Shown piece by piece: positions 11,648-22,681 of a stretch of DNA of 64,000 bases. The position numbers and the translations under genes are program-made. Origin of the DNA: Notolepis coatsorum (lineage: Eukaryota > Chordata > Actinopteri > Aulopiformes > Paralepididae). How positions within the stretch are numbered: position 1 is the stretch's first letter; each line of letters starts with the position of its first letter. The stretch covers positions 124,890,140 to 124,954,139 of the forward strand of contig OZ020592.1 in the NCBI GenBank assembly GCA_963971535.1. The letters run 5' to 3'. Under the pieces are notes generated by a model that ran no database searches, had not been told where the DNA came from, and saw nothing but the letters and a program-made list of their open reading frames with translations.

Positions 11648-12249
11648 TCTGCACACGGCGGGCGACCGACGTCGCCTGGCGATGCGATTGTCTGTCGCTC
11701 AACGACAATCGCCTGGCCCCCCACACCAGAGCCGACCGTTCACAGGTATAATAATGTGTCGCTCTGTGTAGCTGGGGGGTGTGGTTACTTGTTTCCCCCC
11801 GGAGGGAGATATAGGAGGACGGACCGGACGTTAGGTTGTTGTGAAGCGAGCGTATTAGCAGGTAGCTGTGTTGTGCATTACGAGGGAAGTATTAACCTGT
11901 AAAACCCATATTGAGCTGGAATTAAACCACCATATGCGAATACAACCTCTCCTCATTCTTCCTGACATTACTGCATGACTGATCACTACAATACGTTTAC
12001 TAGGCACCGGTGTACAACTGATACACCAGTAGAAGTCATGTTATTTCCTCATTGTCCTTTCTGTGTCGCCTCAAAAAATAGGATCGAGGCGATTTTTAGC
12101 CAGGCGACAGAAATAGCTGCGCGATCGTCGCTTCAAAATCTCCTGCCGTGTGCGTTGTCTCATTCATAACAAAGGAGGCGATACAATTCTGTCGGTCGGC
12201 TCGCAAAAAAAGTCGGTCGCTTGGCTAAAATCGCCCGCCGTGTGCGGAG
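11648..12249. mobile_element. MITE with GC-rich terminal inverted repeats
   Basis: The left end has TGCACACGGCGGGCGACC. The right end has TCGCCCGCCGTGTGCGG, its reverse complement over about 15 bp. Subterminal GTCGGTCG-type motifs occur on both sides. The element is about 600 bp with no transposase, so it is a non-autonomous DNA element. The target duplication is unclear and the superfamily is not assigned. Confidence 0.65.
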
Positions 12250-12524
12250 CCCAAGTGTCAAGAGGGTGAACTGAAGGAGGGCTGCGCGGTCTACCTGCTG
12301 TGCCGGTACCACGTATCAAGCAGTGGTTATAACAGGTGTTCATTGGGGGGGGGGCGGAGCCAGGCGTTCATGGGGTGAGACGTGTTTCACGGGAGCTCCC
12401 TATTATCGTACGGAAAACACTGTCACCCCACTAGTCTTTATTTTATTTGTATTTCTTATTGATCTTTTTGTTGAGTGGTCGAGCATCTACTACCTTCATC
12501 GACCTTTTTTCGACTTTTCGTGGT

Positions 12525-13358
12525 ATGTCGAAGCCGGGAACCAGAGCCAACAACGCTTCAGCCGACAAAATGGCACCGGGCCCGTCCTCGCTTTCGCCTG
12601 AGATAAGTGATATTCTCTCGGTCGTGACCAAACTCCATGCGGACTTTGAGGTACGCTTCGCTGATGCTCAAATGAAAGCGCAGGCGGAACTTTTTGATTC
12701 CTTCCATCGGGCAATGTCGGAGGAAATCAGGCTGGCGGTAGGTCCGTTGAAAGAAAAGATGGAGTCACTACACGCTGCCGCCGCAGCTAACGCTAGCGAA
12801 CTAGCTTCGCTAACGGTTGAGGCCTCTCAACAAGGCGAGAGGGTGGCCGGTCTAGAGAGCTCCCTGCTGGCTACGCAGGCTGACGTCGGCAAACTACAGT
12901 CGGTAATTGTGGAACTGCAGTCCAGGGAGAGACGATACAACATCAGGATTGTTGGTGTACCGGAGGGCAGTGAGGGAGGACGTCTCTCGGAGAACATGCC
13001 GGAGCTGCTGCAGAGGATACTGGGGAAGGACGTCCTTCCCGATCCGCCCTTGTGTGAGTCGGCCTACAGAGCGGGCAAGACCAGTCCTGGTGTGGGCAAG
13101 GAGCCGAGGCCCATCATTGTCAAGCTAAACAGGCTAAAACAGAGAGAACTCATCATGCGGTCGGCCCGGGCCAGAAGGGGGGATCTGGGTCTCGACAATC
13201 ACAAAGTGGCCATTTTCGAGGACTTCACGCCGGAGGTTCAGGCACAGAGGGGCGAATACAAACTGGTCATGGCCAAGCTATGGAAACTGGGCTTGAGGCC
13301 TACGCTATTCGCCCCCGCAAGATTGTCTGTGCTATGTAAGGGCGATGACCGTCGCTAA
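12525..13358 (+). CDS. L1-type ORF1 protein
   Basis: About 277 codons from the ATG at 12525 (MSKPGTRANNASADKMAPG). An in-frame upstream ATG at 12447 would add 26 residues, and the inner start looks more natural. The middle is heptad-like (EKMESLHAAAAANASELASL), a coiled coil for trimerisation. It is followed by ERRYNIRIVGVPEG, the signature opening of the L1 ORF1 RRM-like domain, and a basic C-terminal region (RLKQRELIMRSARARRGDLG). L1 ORF1 proteins are nucleic-acid chaperones that bind LINE RNA. The frame is uninterrupted. Confidence 0.88.
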   Translation: MSKPGTRANNASADKMAPGPSSLSPEISDILSVVTKLHADFEVRFADAQMKAQAELFDSFHRAMSEEIRLAVGPLKEKMESLHAAAAANASELASLTVEASQQGERVAGLESSLLATQADVGKLQSVIVELQSRERRYNIRIVGVPEGSEGGRLSENMPELLQRILGKDVLPDPPLCESAYRAGKTSPGVGKEPRPIIVKLNRLKQRELIMRSARARRGDLGLDNHKVAIFEDFTPEVQAQRGEYKLVMAKLWKLGLRPTLFAPARLSVLCKGDDRR

Positions 13359-14917
13359 TTTTGGTCGTTGGCCAAAGCGGAGGAATATCTCGGGGGGTTG
13401 GCCGAGACGGTGGCTTGATAGCTTTGTCGGGTGAGTGGCGTTGTGGACCTAAATACATTGTTAGGGCGGACTACACACAATTGCTTGTTATCAGGCCCAG
13501 ACAGGCTAACTACCAGCTGCCCATCCGAGCTCTATGGAGGCTAACAAGCTAACTGAACAATGTACATGACAGATTCTCGCGTGCTAGCCGGATTCATCAC
13601 TAGCTTACGCGCTGGCCTCGGGCTGGCTAGCGGGCTGTGTCTATCGTCTGCGCCGTGACATTCGAGACCCGTTAATGTTTACGTATTTTGGTTGCTGTTG
13701 CTGTTCAAAGTGACATTGGTTTGCACAATTCAAGGGTGATCGGGTCCTTAACTAACTTCTTGTATGCTTTTATTTTTATATCCAGGATGTTTTGAGCTTT
13801 GGGATCCAATAGTAGAAGGTCGGTTGAATATGCATATACAATATATGATAACAGGTTGGGTCGGGTATAGCTTTGCTTGCACTCTGGCCATAACCCTCTT
13901 TTCCTTTTCTTCTTATTGTCGCTGTTTTTATGTCATCTGTATGCGCGATTTAAATGTGATCCGATTCTACCTTAGACTAACTGCTGATATGCCTTAATTT
14001 TGTTTTGAATTTTCCTTTATCAATTTATGCTATAACGTTGCAACATTAATATGCAGACTCCGAGGTAGATGGTTACAGGGTTGATGTTGAGTAATTATAT
14101 AATAATGGCTAATTTTCCATTATAGTTGTCATGTTAGGGCCAAGGCTCACGTTGGCTCTCGACCGAATATACATGAAATATGTGATAACAGGCTGGGTCA
14201 GGTTTAGCTTTGCTTGCACTTTAGCCATAACCCTCTTTTTCCTTTTCCTCTTGTCGCTGTTTTAATGGCATCTGAATGAGCAATTTAACTGTGATCCGAT
14301 CCTACCTTAGACTAACTGCTGATATGCTCTGATTTTGTTTTGAATTGTCCTTTATCCATTTATGCTATAACGTTGCGACATTGATACAGACTCGGAAGAG
14401 GATGGTTACAGGGTTGATGTTGAGTTATTATATAATAATGGCTATTTCTTCCATTATAGTTGCCTCATGTTAGGGCCAAGGCTCACGGTGCTTTTCGACC
14501 GATATCTTTATTGAATTTAATTTTAATTTTAATTTGTGTTTATTGGACTAGTGGGGGTTTAATTAGGGGTTTATCTAGAGGGGGGTCGGAGTGGAGAACG
14601 TCTTATTGGATCCATGACTCCAGTGGGTAATGAGAGGAAGATGACCATCCTTAGTGGATGGGGCATAGGGAGGGGATTGGAGAGTGGGTATAGGAGTATT
14701 AATAATAGGACGGGTGGGTTAGAGTTTAGAGTAGAAGGAGGGGGGGTTGTAACTGGGGTGGTATTGTTCTGTGTTTTATGTACTGTTGTCTTATATGTGT
14801 GTGATTGTTCCTCCTCTGAACTCCTGAGATTGACCGTCTGGGCCCGCCTGGATCAGCGCCTCTGTACTCAGCCTGGCTGCACTGGTATGTTCTCTACGCA
14901 TTTAGACAAACTCGACC
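13359..14917 (+). other. Long spacer between LINE ORF1 and ORF2 with internal duplication
   Basis: About 1.56 kb separates the two LINE ORFs, far longer than in mammalian L1. It contains a diverged direct duplication: 13820-14095 and 14160-14470 share TTTAGCTTTGCTTGCACT-like and GACTAACTGCTGATATGC blocks in the same order. A TA-rich and then purine-rich stretch precedes the ORF2 start. No conserved frame is seen. Confidence 0.7.
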
Positions 14918-17554
14918 ATGGCTAAATTGAATATTTTAATTTGGAACGCAGGAGGTCTTAACGCCCCACACAAGCGCGCCAGTGTCCTTTGGTTATTGAA
15001 GAGAAGAAATATTGACATTGCTCTCCTTAGTGAGACGCATTTATTGGTAGGTGATGTGTCAAGGCTGGCAAATCGACAATATCACGTTATCTCTTCATCC
15101 TCAGCCGATGATAAGACGAAAGGAGTCGTCATAGTTACAAGACGTAACCTTGATATCAAAGTCCTGGACGTGTGGTCGGACACGGAGGGAAGGATTACTA
15201 TAGCAAAAGTTGAGTTCTCTCATAGGAAGATGGCAATAATAGCATTGTATGCTCCTAACACATTTGATTCAGCGTTATATAATACAATCACGAAGAATAT
15301 GTTGGAACTTAATGGATACGCTCTCATTGTGGGTGGCGATTTTAATGCGTGCTGGGATGCGGAGATGGATAGGTCCGGGTCCTCTGAAACGAGCGACCAA
15401 AAACGGTCCTCTAAGGCCCTCAGGATGTGGGCCCAGGACACGGGGCTCGCAGACCTATGGCGCTTATCCAATCCCACCCTCAAGGATTACTCTCACCTGT
15501 CAGCCAGACACAAAACCTTCTCTCGAATAGACTATGCATTCGCGTCCCCTAATATGTTTGATAGTTTCGATGTCTCATTGGTTCCCTTGGCTCTCTCAGA
15601 CCACAAGGGGATTTTCCTTACGGCAACCTTTGGCAGGCTCTCCGCGAGAGCTCCCAGATGGCGTTTTAATTCAACCTTGCTAAAGAATGATGATTTCTGT
15701 TCTGAGTTCAGGAGTAAACTAGCTGAATTCTTGCAGATCAACGTTGGCACAGTCGAAGACCCTAGGGTCCTGTGGAACGCATTGAAAGGATTTATCAGGG
15801 GTCATGTCACACTTTTCGCCTCCAATTTGCGAAAATCCCGGTCAAAAAAGCTAGAAGGACTGGAAACATTATATGCGGACCTATACGCATCCTTGCAAAC
15901 TAACTATAGTGAACGACTAAACACACAACGTAAGATAGTCAAGAAAGAAAGAAACTCCATACTTAAACAACAGTCTGAGTTCTTGATACATAGGACAAGA
16001 CAAAATTACTACTTTCACGGCTCCAGGCCTAGCCATCTATTGGCAATGAAAATACGCTCGAATGATCATTTCTCGGATATCCCCTCGATCAAGACGAGCC
16101 AGGGTGCAGTCACTACTGATTCGAAAAAGATCAATGACACTTTTAAAGAGTTTTACTCACAGTTATATAGCTCAGAGGTTAATCTTGATGACTCTAAATT
16201 TGAATCGTTCATTGGCGGGCTTGAGATACCCCACATTTCTGAGGAAGAGGCCAAGGAACTGGGGAAACCGATCACTCTTGTGGAATTGAGGGAGACGATT
16301 GCTGAAATGCAGAGGGGTAAGGCACCAGGCTGGGATGGTATTCCACCCGAAGTGTATTTAGCTTTCTGGGACCAACTGGGTCCATTGATGCTTGATATGA
16401 TCAATTACGCTATCGAACAAGGGGAGTTCTCAAGAGATGTCAATATGGCGTTGATTTCTTTACTTCTCAAGAAGAACAAAGATCCCAATGATTGTGGTAG
16501 CTATAGACCCTTGAGTCTTCTCGGGGCCGATTTAAAAGTGTTTGCCAAGGTGCTGGCCCGTCGCCTGCAGAGATTTATGACTGTATTGGTACACTGCGAT
16601 CAAACTGGTTTTATCCCGGGGCGCCTGGCTGCAGATAATCTTAGGAGGCTGTTGCATGTAATCGATAACAGTAAAGACAATACAGCTCCGTCCACAGTTC
16701 TGTCTTTGGATGCCATGAAGGCGTTTGACAGACTTGAGTGGTCATACCTGTGGAAGGTACTTGAGATTATGGGTCTTGGAAAGAGTTTTATTCATATGAT
16801 TAAAGTCCTGTATGCCTCGCCGTCTGCGATGATACTGACAGGCAAAAACTGTTCCACACTTTTTCCAGTCTCCAGATCTTCTAGACAGGGTTGTCCTCTG
16901 AGCCCAGGACTGTTCGCGCTTTCCCTCGAACCATTGGCCCAATTTATTAGGCAATCGGAGGACATCGTCCCCATAATGGTCAATAATACTCCACACAAAA
17001 TTGCTCTCTATGCGGATGACCTGCTGCTTTTCATGGACGACCCCTCCCGGTCGGCCGCAAAATTATTGGGAATAATCGACGACTTTGGTAAAATGTCAGG
17101 CTTTAAGATTAACTGGAACAAATCAGCCTGCCTACCTCTTAATGAGCTGGCCAAGACGGTACGACTACCAGCTGATATCTCCATAGTAGAACATTTTAAA
17201 TACTTGGGCATAGAGATATTCCCCACGCTGAATCAAACTACTAAGTACAACTTCACGGGTACTTATGATAAAATACGCCAGGATCTAGACAGGTGGTCGT
17301 CCCTTCCTAACTCTTTACAAGCCTGGGCTTCCATAATCAAAATGAACGTCCTGCCTAGGATACATTTTGTTAGCTCAATGCTCCCCCTGCCCCCTCCAAT
17401 AGACCACTGGCGCAAGGTACAATCGATGGTATCTAAGTTTATCTGGAATAACAAACGCCCGAGAATCAAAAGAGCTACTACTCAACGTAGGGAAACAAGA
17501 TGGGGGGCCTCGCAATCCCTGATATTAAGCTTTATTTCTGGTCCTTTTCACTGA
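14918..17554 (+). CDS. L1-type ORF2 protein: endonuclease and reverse transcriptase
   Basis: ORF2 starts at ATGG in a good context (GACCATGGCTAAATTG). The first ~240 residues form an APE-type endonuclease, with WNAGGLNAPHKRASVLWLL, ALLSETHLL (catalytic Glu), VGGDFNACWD and ALSDHKGIFL (SDH motif). The reverse transcriptase follows, with GKAPGWDGIPPEVY, RPLSLLGADLKVFAK, TGFIPGRLAADN, SLDAMKAFDRLEW, RQGCPLSPGLFAL and ALYADDLLLFMDD (active-site YADD). The frame runs 878 codons and then ends because of a one-base shift near 17490, with the C-terminal region continuing in the next frame. It nicks target DNA and copies LINE RNA in place. Confidence 0.9.
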   Translation: MAKLNILIWNAGGLNAPHKRASVLWLLKRRNIDIALLSETHLLVGDVSRLANRQYHVISSSSADDKTKGVVIVTRRNLDIKVLDVWSDTEGRITIAKVEFSHRKMAIIALYAPNTFDSALYNTITKNMLELNGYALIVGGDFNACWDAEMDRSGSSETSDQKRSSKALRMWAQDTGLADLWRLSNPTLKDYSHLSARHKTFSRIDYAFASPNMFDSFDVSLVPLALSDHKGIFLTATFGRLSARAPRWRFNSTLLKNDDFCSEFRSKLAEFLQINVGTVEDPRVLWNALKGFIRGHVTLFASNLRKSRSKKLEGLETLYADLYASLQTNYSERLNTQRKIVKKERNSILKQQSEFLIHRTRQNYYFHGSRPSHLLAMKIRSNDHFSDIPSIKTSQGAVTTDSKKINDTFKEFYSQLYSSEVNLDDSKFESFIGGLEIPHISEEEAKELGKPITLVELRETIAEMQRGKAPGWDGIPPEVYLAFWDQLGPLMLDMINYAIEQGEFSRDVNMALISLLLKKNKDPNDCGSYRPLSLLGADLKVFAKVLARRLQRFMTVLVHCDQTGFIPGRLAADNLRRLLHVIDNSKDNTAPSTVLSLDAMKAFDRLEWSYLWKVLEIMGLGKSFIHMIKVLYASPSAMILTGKNCSTLFPVSRSSRQGCPLSPGLFALSLEPLAQFIRQSEDIVPIMVNNTPHKIALYADDLLLFMDDPSRSAAKLLGIIDDFGKMSGFKINWNKSACLPLNELAKTVRLPADISIVEHFKYLGIEIFPTLNQTTKYNFTGTYDKIRQDLDRWSSLPNSLQAWASIIKMNVLPRIHFVSSMLPLPPPIDHWRKVQSMVSKFIWNNKRPRIKRATTQRRETRWGASQSLILSFISGPFH

Positions 17555-18687
17555 GACCTCTGATGTGCTGGCTAGACCCTGTAGATGCTGTATCTTGGCG
17601 CTCCTTAGAAGCGGCGGCGGTCTCACCGCTAAGATTGCAGGATGTGGTGTACTCCACTGTCCCTATTTTGAAATGCCGACTGAGGTATGGACCGATCATA
17701 ACTCACGTGATCCAGACGTGGCGTAATGTACAGGAGTCGTGTGGGGTTAAATGCCCATGGCACCTGGACTCTCCAATTTTTAATAACCAGCAATTACTTA
17801 TTGGGCACAAGCCGGTTAATATTCCTCAATGGCAAAGGAGGGGAGTTCATACTCTGGAGGATATTTATGATAAGAACGGCCTCCGTGCGTTTCAGGACTT
17901 AAGAGAATTTTATGATCTTCCCGGCGAGTCCTTCTTTCTTTACCTTCAACTAAGGTCAGCGCTGAGGGCGCATGGCGTGACGTGGGCTCAAGCTCTGCAA
18001 CCACACCCCTTTCTCAGGCTCATAGTGGACAGGACGACCTCCAGAGGGTTTGTCTCAGACTTTTATACGCTATTAATTCAATCCACGTATAAAAATGTAT
18101 CATTGGATACAATCTGGCGTGTGGATATCCCGGAGTTGGACCCCGAGTTTGATTGGGATGATGTTTGGGCAAATGTGGCATTGTCTTCCTGCAACCCCAA
18201 TCACCAGCAGATTAATTTTAATTATATTCATAGGACCTAGGACCTATCTTACACCTAGGAAGTTATTTGCTATGGGACTGATAGCCGACTCTCGGTGCAC
18301 TTTGTGCTCTCAAAAGGCCACTGGCACTTATATGCATATGTATTGGGATTGCCCACCAGTGGCACGTCAATAACGGACAAACTTTCAGATCTGTGTGGCT
18401 TAACTATCCCATTTACAGCTGTTACGCTACTCCTGAACGATATAACGACACTACCCGCGTCCGTACAACTGAAAAGGGTTGTCCTAGCGGGCGTCACAGC
18501 AGCGAAGAAGCTAATAGCAATGAGATGGAAGGAGCCTGAGAAGCTTACAGTGTTTAACTGGTCCCTAACATTGTTGGATGTGATTTATCTTGAGATATCC
18601 ACGGTGCGGGTGATTGGGGTAGGACAGGCTGGCATTGACCTGTGGTTCGCAGCAGCTGAGAAGGTAAGGACCGCCGTGTGCGGCTGA
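17500..18687 (+). pseudogene. ORF2 C-terminal region, frame-broken
   Basis: This continues ORF2 in other frames. First comes GGLAIPDIKLYFWSFSLRPL, then QQINFNYIHRT. After a 7-bp direct duplication at about 18230-18245 (AGGACCT twice) comes YLTPRKLFAMGLIADSRCTL with the zinc-knuckle-like CTLCSQ...HMYWDCPPV. A further shift near 18365 leads to TDKLSDLCGLTIPFTAVTLL, ending at TAVCG. At least three small indels therefore inactivate the C-terminal third. Confidence 0.82.
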
Positions 18688-19309
18688 GCGGGGTTGGGGT
18701 GCTTGATCGGGGGGGTCCGGCGGTCTCATGGGAGGGGATGGAGGAAATGTCTTGTCTGTCTTGTTTTTTGTCTTGTCCTTCTTAACTTTGACTGGGGGGA
18801 TTTTAGGGGGGGGTTGATATTTAGCTATTCTGCGCTATTTGTCAATTCACATGCCATCTCCCCAAGGGACTAATATTGGCAGACTGATTGACCTGTCAAC
18901 CAACTTGGAGGAAGATCCTCTTTCTTCTTACACTTTACCTTCTGCGAGTTTAGCAGTCTTGAACATGTGTAAGGGACCTAGGCTATCTACAGTAAACCTG
19001 CGGCAACACTCTCGTAAACAATCTTTTCAGTCACTCCACTTTGTAAAGGTGGTGAAAGGTTGGCATGTTTGAAGACATTTTTGTTATTGAAGTTGCCATC
19101 TATATTTGATAGGTTGGACGCTGTTTCTTTTTCTTTTTTGTCTTTATAATTTGTTATTCTGTATTATTATTGTTTGTTATTTTCCTGTGGAGTTATGTTT
19201 TTTGTTACTGTGGTTATTGTGTTGTCTTGTTTCATGTAATTAATAATAAAAAAAATTGATAAAAAAAAAACAGGTGTTCATTGGACTGTAACGGAAATGT
19301 GTTTACTTC

Positions 19310-19428
19310 CATAAAGCGTAAATCCACTCAGAATTACCACACTTGTTTTTAGAGAATAGTTTAAATTCACTCAGAATTACCACACTTATTTTTAGAGAAT
19401 AGTGTAAATCCACTCAGAATTACCACAC
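19310..19428. repeat. Short tandem repeat, about 50-bp unit, 3 copies
   Basis: CACTCAGAATTACCACACTT recurs three times, with TTTTTAGAGAATAGT between copies. Confidence 0.88.
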
Positions 19429-19577
19429 TAAAGACAGTAGTCGTAAAGACAGTAGACAGGTAGTAAGCCATACTGGCCAGCAGTGTAACTAGTAAGAGTA
19501 GGTAAGGGATATGTACAGATATAGATATAGTAGGGATTTATGCAGTGTATGTACAGACAGATGTGGATAGATAGATA

Positions 19578-19764
19578 TTCTGCTCGATCGTCTTGAATGC
19601 CGGCTGGGTATAGGTGGGGTGACCCTAAACTGGTTTGCTTCCCTTTTTAGTCTGAGAACATTCTCAGTCAGCATAGGTGGCCACTCCTCTACTGTAGCCG
19701 GTCTCCCTTATGGCGTCCTGCAAGGCTCCAAACGGGCCCCAATACTATTTTCCATATACATGCT
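19578..19764 (+). mobile_element. L2/CR1-like LINE RT fragment, 5' piece
   Basis: The frame reads GGVTLNWFASLFSLRTFSVS, then LPYGVLQGSKRAPILFSIYM, the RT palm of a CR1/L2-group LINE. It is interrupted at 19773 by a hAT MITE and resumes at 20599. Confidence 0.75.
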
Positions 19765-19772
19765 CCCCCTAG

Positions 19773-20590
19773 TAGGCTTGGGCGGTATGACGGTATTAAG
19801 GTATACCAAGGTATTTAGAAATCCCGACGGTATTGAAAACCAATACCGTCAAAATCACAAGATCCGTTTCAGTTTATATTACAGTGAAATGGAGTTTTAA
19901 CAGTGGTTGGTTGTAGTGCACTGCACACACGCGCCAGCAGAGGGCGAGACCAGTCCTCAGTCACTAGTGGAGCGAGCCGCAGAGCTGGTTGTCTACACAC
20001 ACAGGAGGAGGAGGGGAAACCCCGCTTCACTGGAAATTAAATTAGAGTCGAGACACACTTACCATTGCTGCCTGGTGCTGCGGGCTAACTGGCTGTTCTG
20101 AGAGCTAACTGTTGTGTATGTGTATCACAACGGTGGTCACGCTTTACGGTAATGTTGCGACAGTGCTGTGAAAATACCGTAAAGCGTTGTGGTAACGAGA
20201 GTGTGTGTTGTTGTGGACTGGTGGAACAAGCAAATAAACGGTAAAACGTTACGTCGCAGTCCGGTGCGTTTTTGAATACACAATACTAACGTTACTAGTA
20301 CTATGGTGCTGCGGGGCTCCTGGCTACCATTCTGAGAGTTAACGTTAGTATTACTAGGATGCTGCGGGCTTCTGGCTAGTGGCTCCATTCTGAGAGCTAA
20401 TGATAGTAGCACTCTGATGCTGCGGGCTAACTGGCCATCTCCGCGATTTGTTTACTTGGTAACACGGGTTGCCCCCCCCCCCCCCCCCCCCCGCTGATGA
20501 AAATGAAAGTCATACCGTCATATACCGTACACCGGGGTATTAGGTAATCAAGGTATAATGGTGTGAAAATTATGATACCGCCCAGGCCTA
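19773..20590. mobile_element. hAT-type non-autonomous element with 8-bp target duplication
   Basis: The ends TAGGCTTGGGCGGTAT and ATACCGCCCAGGCCTA are near-perfect inverted repeats. The 8-bp target duplication CCCCCTAG is at 19765-19772 and 20591-20598. It is 818 bp long, carries no transposase, and contains a run of about 20 C near 20473-20492. It is inserted in the RT region of an L2/CR1-like LINE. Confidence 0.9.
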
Positions 20591-20598
20591 CCCCCTAG

Positions 20599-20949
20599 CT
20601 GAAATCATTCAGAAGCTATTATCTCATACCATTTTTACGCTGATGACACACAATTATATCTTCCCCTAAAACCCAATAATACCTCCAACCTCGACAATCT
20701 GAGAGCCTGCATTGAGGACATAAAATCATGGATGTCTCACAATTTCCTTCAACTAAATGAAAAGAAAACGGAAATCATTCTGTTTGGTCCTCCCAAATCT
20801 ACCTAGCTCATCACAGATAGCTTAGGTCAGCCTTGGGGTCATCTTTGACTCTGCTTTTAAATTTGACAAACAGGTAAACTCCGTTCTCCGTTGTCAAATC
20901 CAGCTTTTTTCAACTCCATAACATTGCAAAAATAAAACCCATCCTATCC
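20599..20949 (+). mobile_element. L2/CR1-like LINE RT fragment, 3' piece
   Basis: Resumes after the hAT element. Translation gives FYADDTQLYLPLKPNN (the YADD catalytic motif), then CIEDIKSWMSHNFLQLNEKK and TEIILFGPPKST. It is cut off by the satellite starting at 20950. Confidence 0.78.
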
Positions 20950-22681
20950 TCGGGAGCGATGGCTAGCTAGTTAGCACCAGCCGGGTACCGGTGTTAGCAA
21001 CCGGGAGCAATGGCACCAGCCGGGGACCGGCGTTAGCAACCTAGCCATCGCTCCCGAGAGCTAACGCCAATCCCCGGCTGGTGGTAACTAGCTAGCCATC
21101 GCTCCCGAGAGCTAACGCCGGTCCCCGGCTGGTGCTAACTAGCTAGCCATCGCTCCCGAGAGCTAACGCCGGTCCCCGGCTGGTGCCATCGCTCCCGGTT
21201 GCTAACACCGGTCCCCGGCTGGTGCTAACTAGCTAGCCATCGCTCCCGGTTGCTAACGCCGGTCCCCGGCTGGTGGTAACGCTAGCCATCGCTCCCGGTT
21301 GCTAACACCGGTCCCCGGCTGGTGCTAACTAGCTAGCCATCGCTCCTGAGAGCTAACGCCGGTCCCCGGCTGGTGCTAACTAGCTAGCCATCGCTCCCGA
21401 GAGCTAACGCCGGTCCCCGGCTGGTGCCATCGCTCCCGGTTGCTAACACCGGTCCCCGGCTGGTGCTAACTAGCTAGCCATCGCTCCCGGTTGCTAACGC
21501 CGGTCCCCGGCTGGTGGTAACGCTAGCCATCGCTCCCGGTTGCTAACACCGGTCCCCGGCTGGTGCTAACTAGCTAGCCATCGCTCCCGAGAGCTAACGC
21601 CGGTCCCCGGCTGGTGCTAACTAGCTAGCCATCGCTCCCGAGAGCTAACGCCGGTCCCCGGCTGGTGGTAACGCTAGCCATCGCTCCCGGTTGCTAACAC
21701 CGGTCCCCGGCTGGTGCTAACTAGCTAGCCATCGCTCCTGAGAGCTAACGCCGGTCCCCGGCTGGTGCTAACTAGCTAGCCATCGCTCCCGAGAGCTAAC
21801 GCCGGTCCCCGGCTGGTGCCATCGCTCCCGGTTGCTAACACCGGTCCCCGGCTGGTGCTAACTAGCTAGCCATCGCTCCCGGTTGCTAACGCCGGTCCCC
21901 GGCTGGTGGTAACGCTAGCCATCGCTCCCGGTTGCTAACACCGGTCCCCGGCTGGTGCTAACTAGCTAGCCATCGCTCCCGTTTGCTAACACCGGTCCCC
22001 GGCTGGTGCTAACTAGCTAGCCATCGCTCCCGAGAGCTAACGCCGGTCCCCGGCTGGTGCTAACTAGCTAGCCATCGCTCCCGGTTGCTAACGCCGGTCC
22101 CCGGCTGGTGGTAACGCTAGCCATCGCTCCCGGTTGCTAACACCGGTCCCCGGCTGGTGCTAACTAGCTAGCCATCGCTCCTGAGAGCTAACGCCGGTCC
22201 CCGGCTGGTGCTAACTAGCTAGCCATCGCTCCCGAGAGCTAACGCCGGTCCCCGGCTGGTGCCATCGCTCCCGGTTGCTAACACCGGTCCCCGGCTGGTG
22301 CTAACTAGCTAGCCATCGCTCCCGGTTGCTAACGCCGGTCCCCGGCTGGTGGTAACGCTAGCCATCGCTCCCGGTTGCTAACACCGGTCCCCGGCTGGTG
22401 CTAACTAGCTAGCCATCGCTCCCGAGAGCTAACGCCGGTCCCCGGCTGGTGCTAACTAGCTAGCCATCGCTCCCGAGAGCTAACGCCGGTCCCCGGCTGG
22501 TGCCATCGCTCCCGGTTGCTAACACCGGTCCCCGGCTGGTGCTAACTAGCTAGCCATCGCTCCCGAGAGCTAACGCCGGTCCCCGGCTGGTGGTAACTAG
22601 CTAGCCATCGCTCCCGGTTGCTAACACCGGTCCCCGACTGGTGCTAACTAGCTAGCCATCGCTCCCGAGAGCTAACGCCGG
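20950..22681. repeat. 1.7-kb satellite with internal strand inversion
   Basis: The unit of about 50 bp contains CCGGTCCCCGGCTGGTG, GCTAACTAGCTAGCCATCGC and CTCCCGAGAGCTAACG, with a truncated form lacking the middle and a CCCGGTTGCTAACACC variant. 20950-21040 carries the units in the opposite orientation and 21041 onward in the forward orientation. The CGCTCCTGAG variant recurs at about 21341, 21733 and 22176, indicating a higher-order repeat of roughly 0.4 kb. Confidence 0.93.

Larger units (their letters stand above)
12347..19270 (+). mobile_element. Nearly full-length L1-type LINE with target duplication
   Basis: A 6.9-kb element is bracketed by a 16-bp direct repeat, AACAGGTGTTCATTGG, at 12331-12346 and 19269-19284. 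It ends in an A-rich tail (AATAAAAAAAATTGATAAAA). It carries an ORF1 with coiled coil and RNA-binding domain and an ORF2 with endonuclease and reverse transcriptase. Structure and target duplication match target-primed reverse transcription of an L1 or Tx1-like element. Frames are broken only in the C-terminal third of ORF2, so it is a moderately recent but dead copy. Confidence 0.92.

Noticed and set aside
11755-11990. Possible solitary LTR inside the 11.65-kb MITE
   Set aside because: A TATA-like word and a T-rich to A-rich layout are suggestive, but no defined ends or target duplication could be found.
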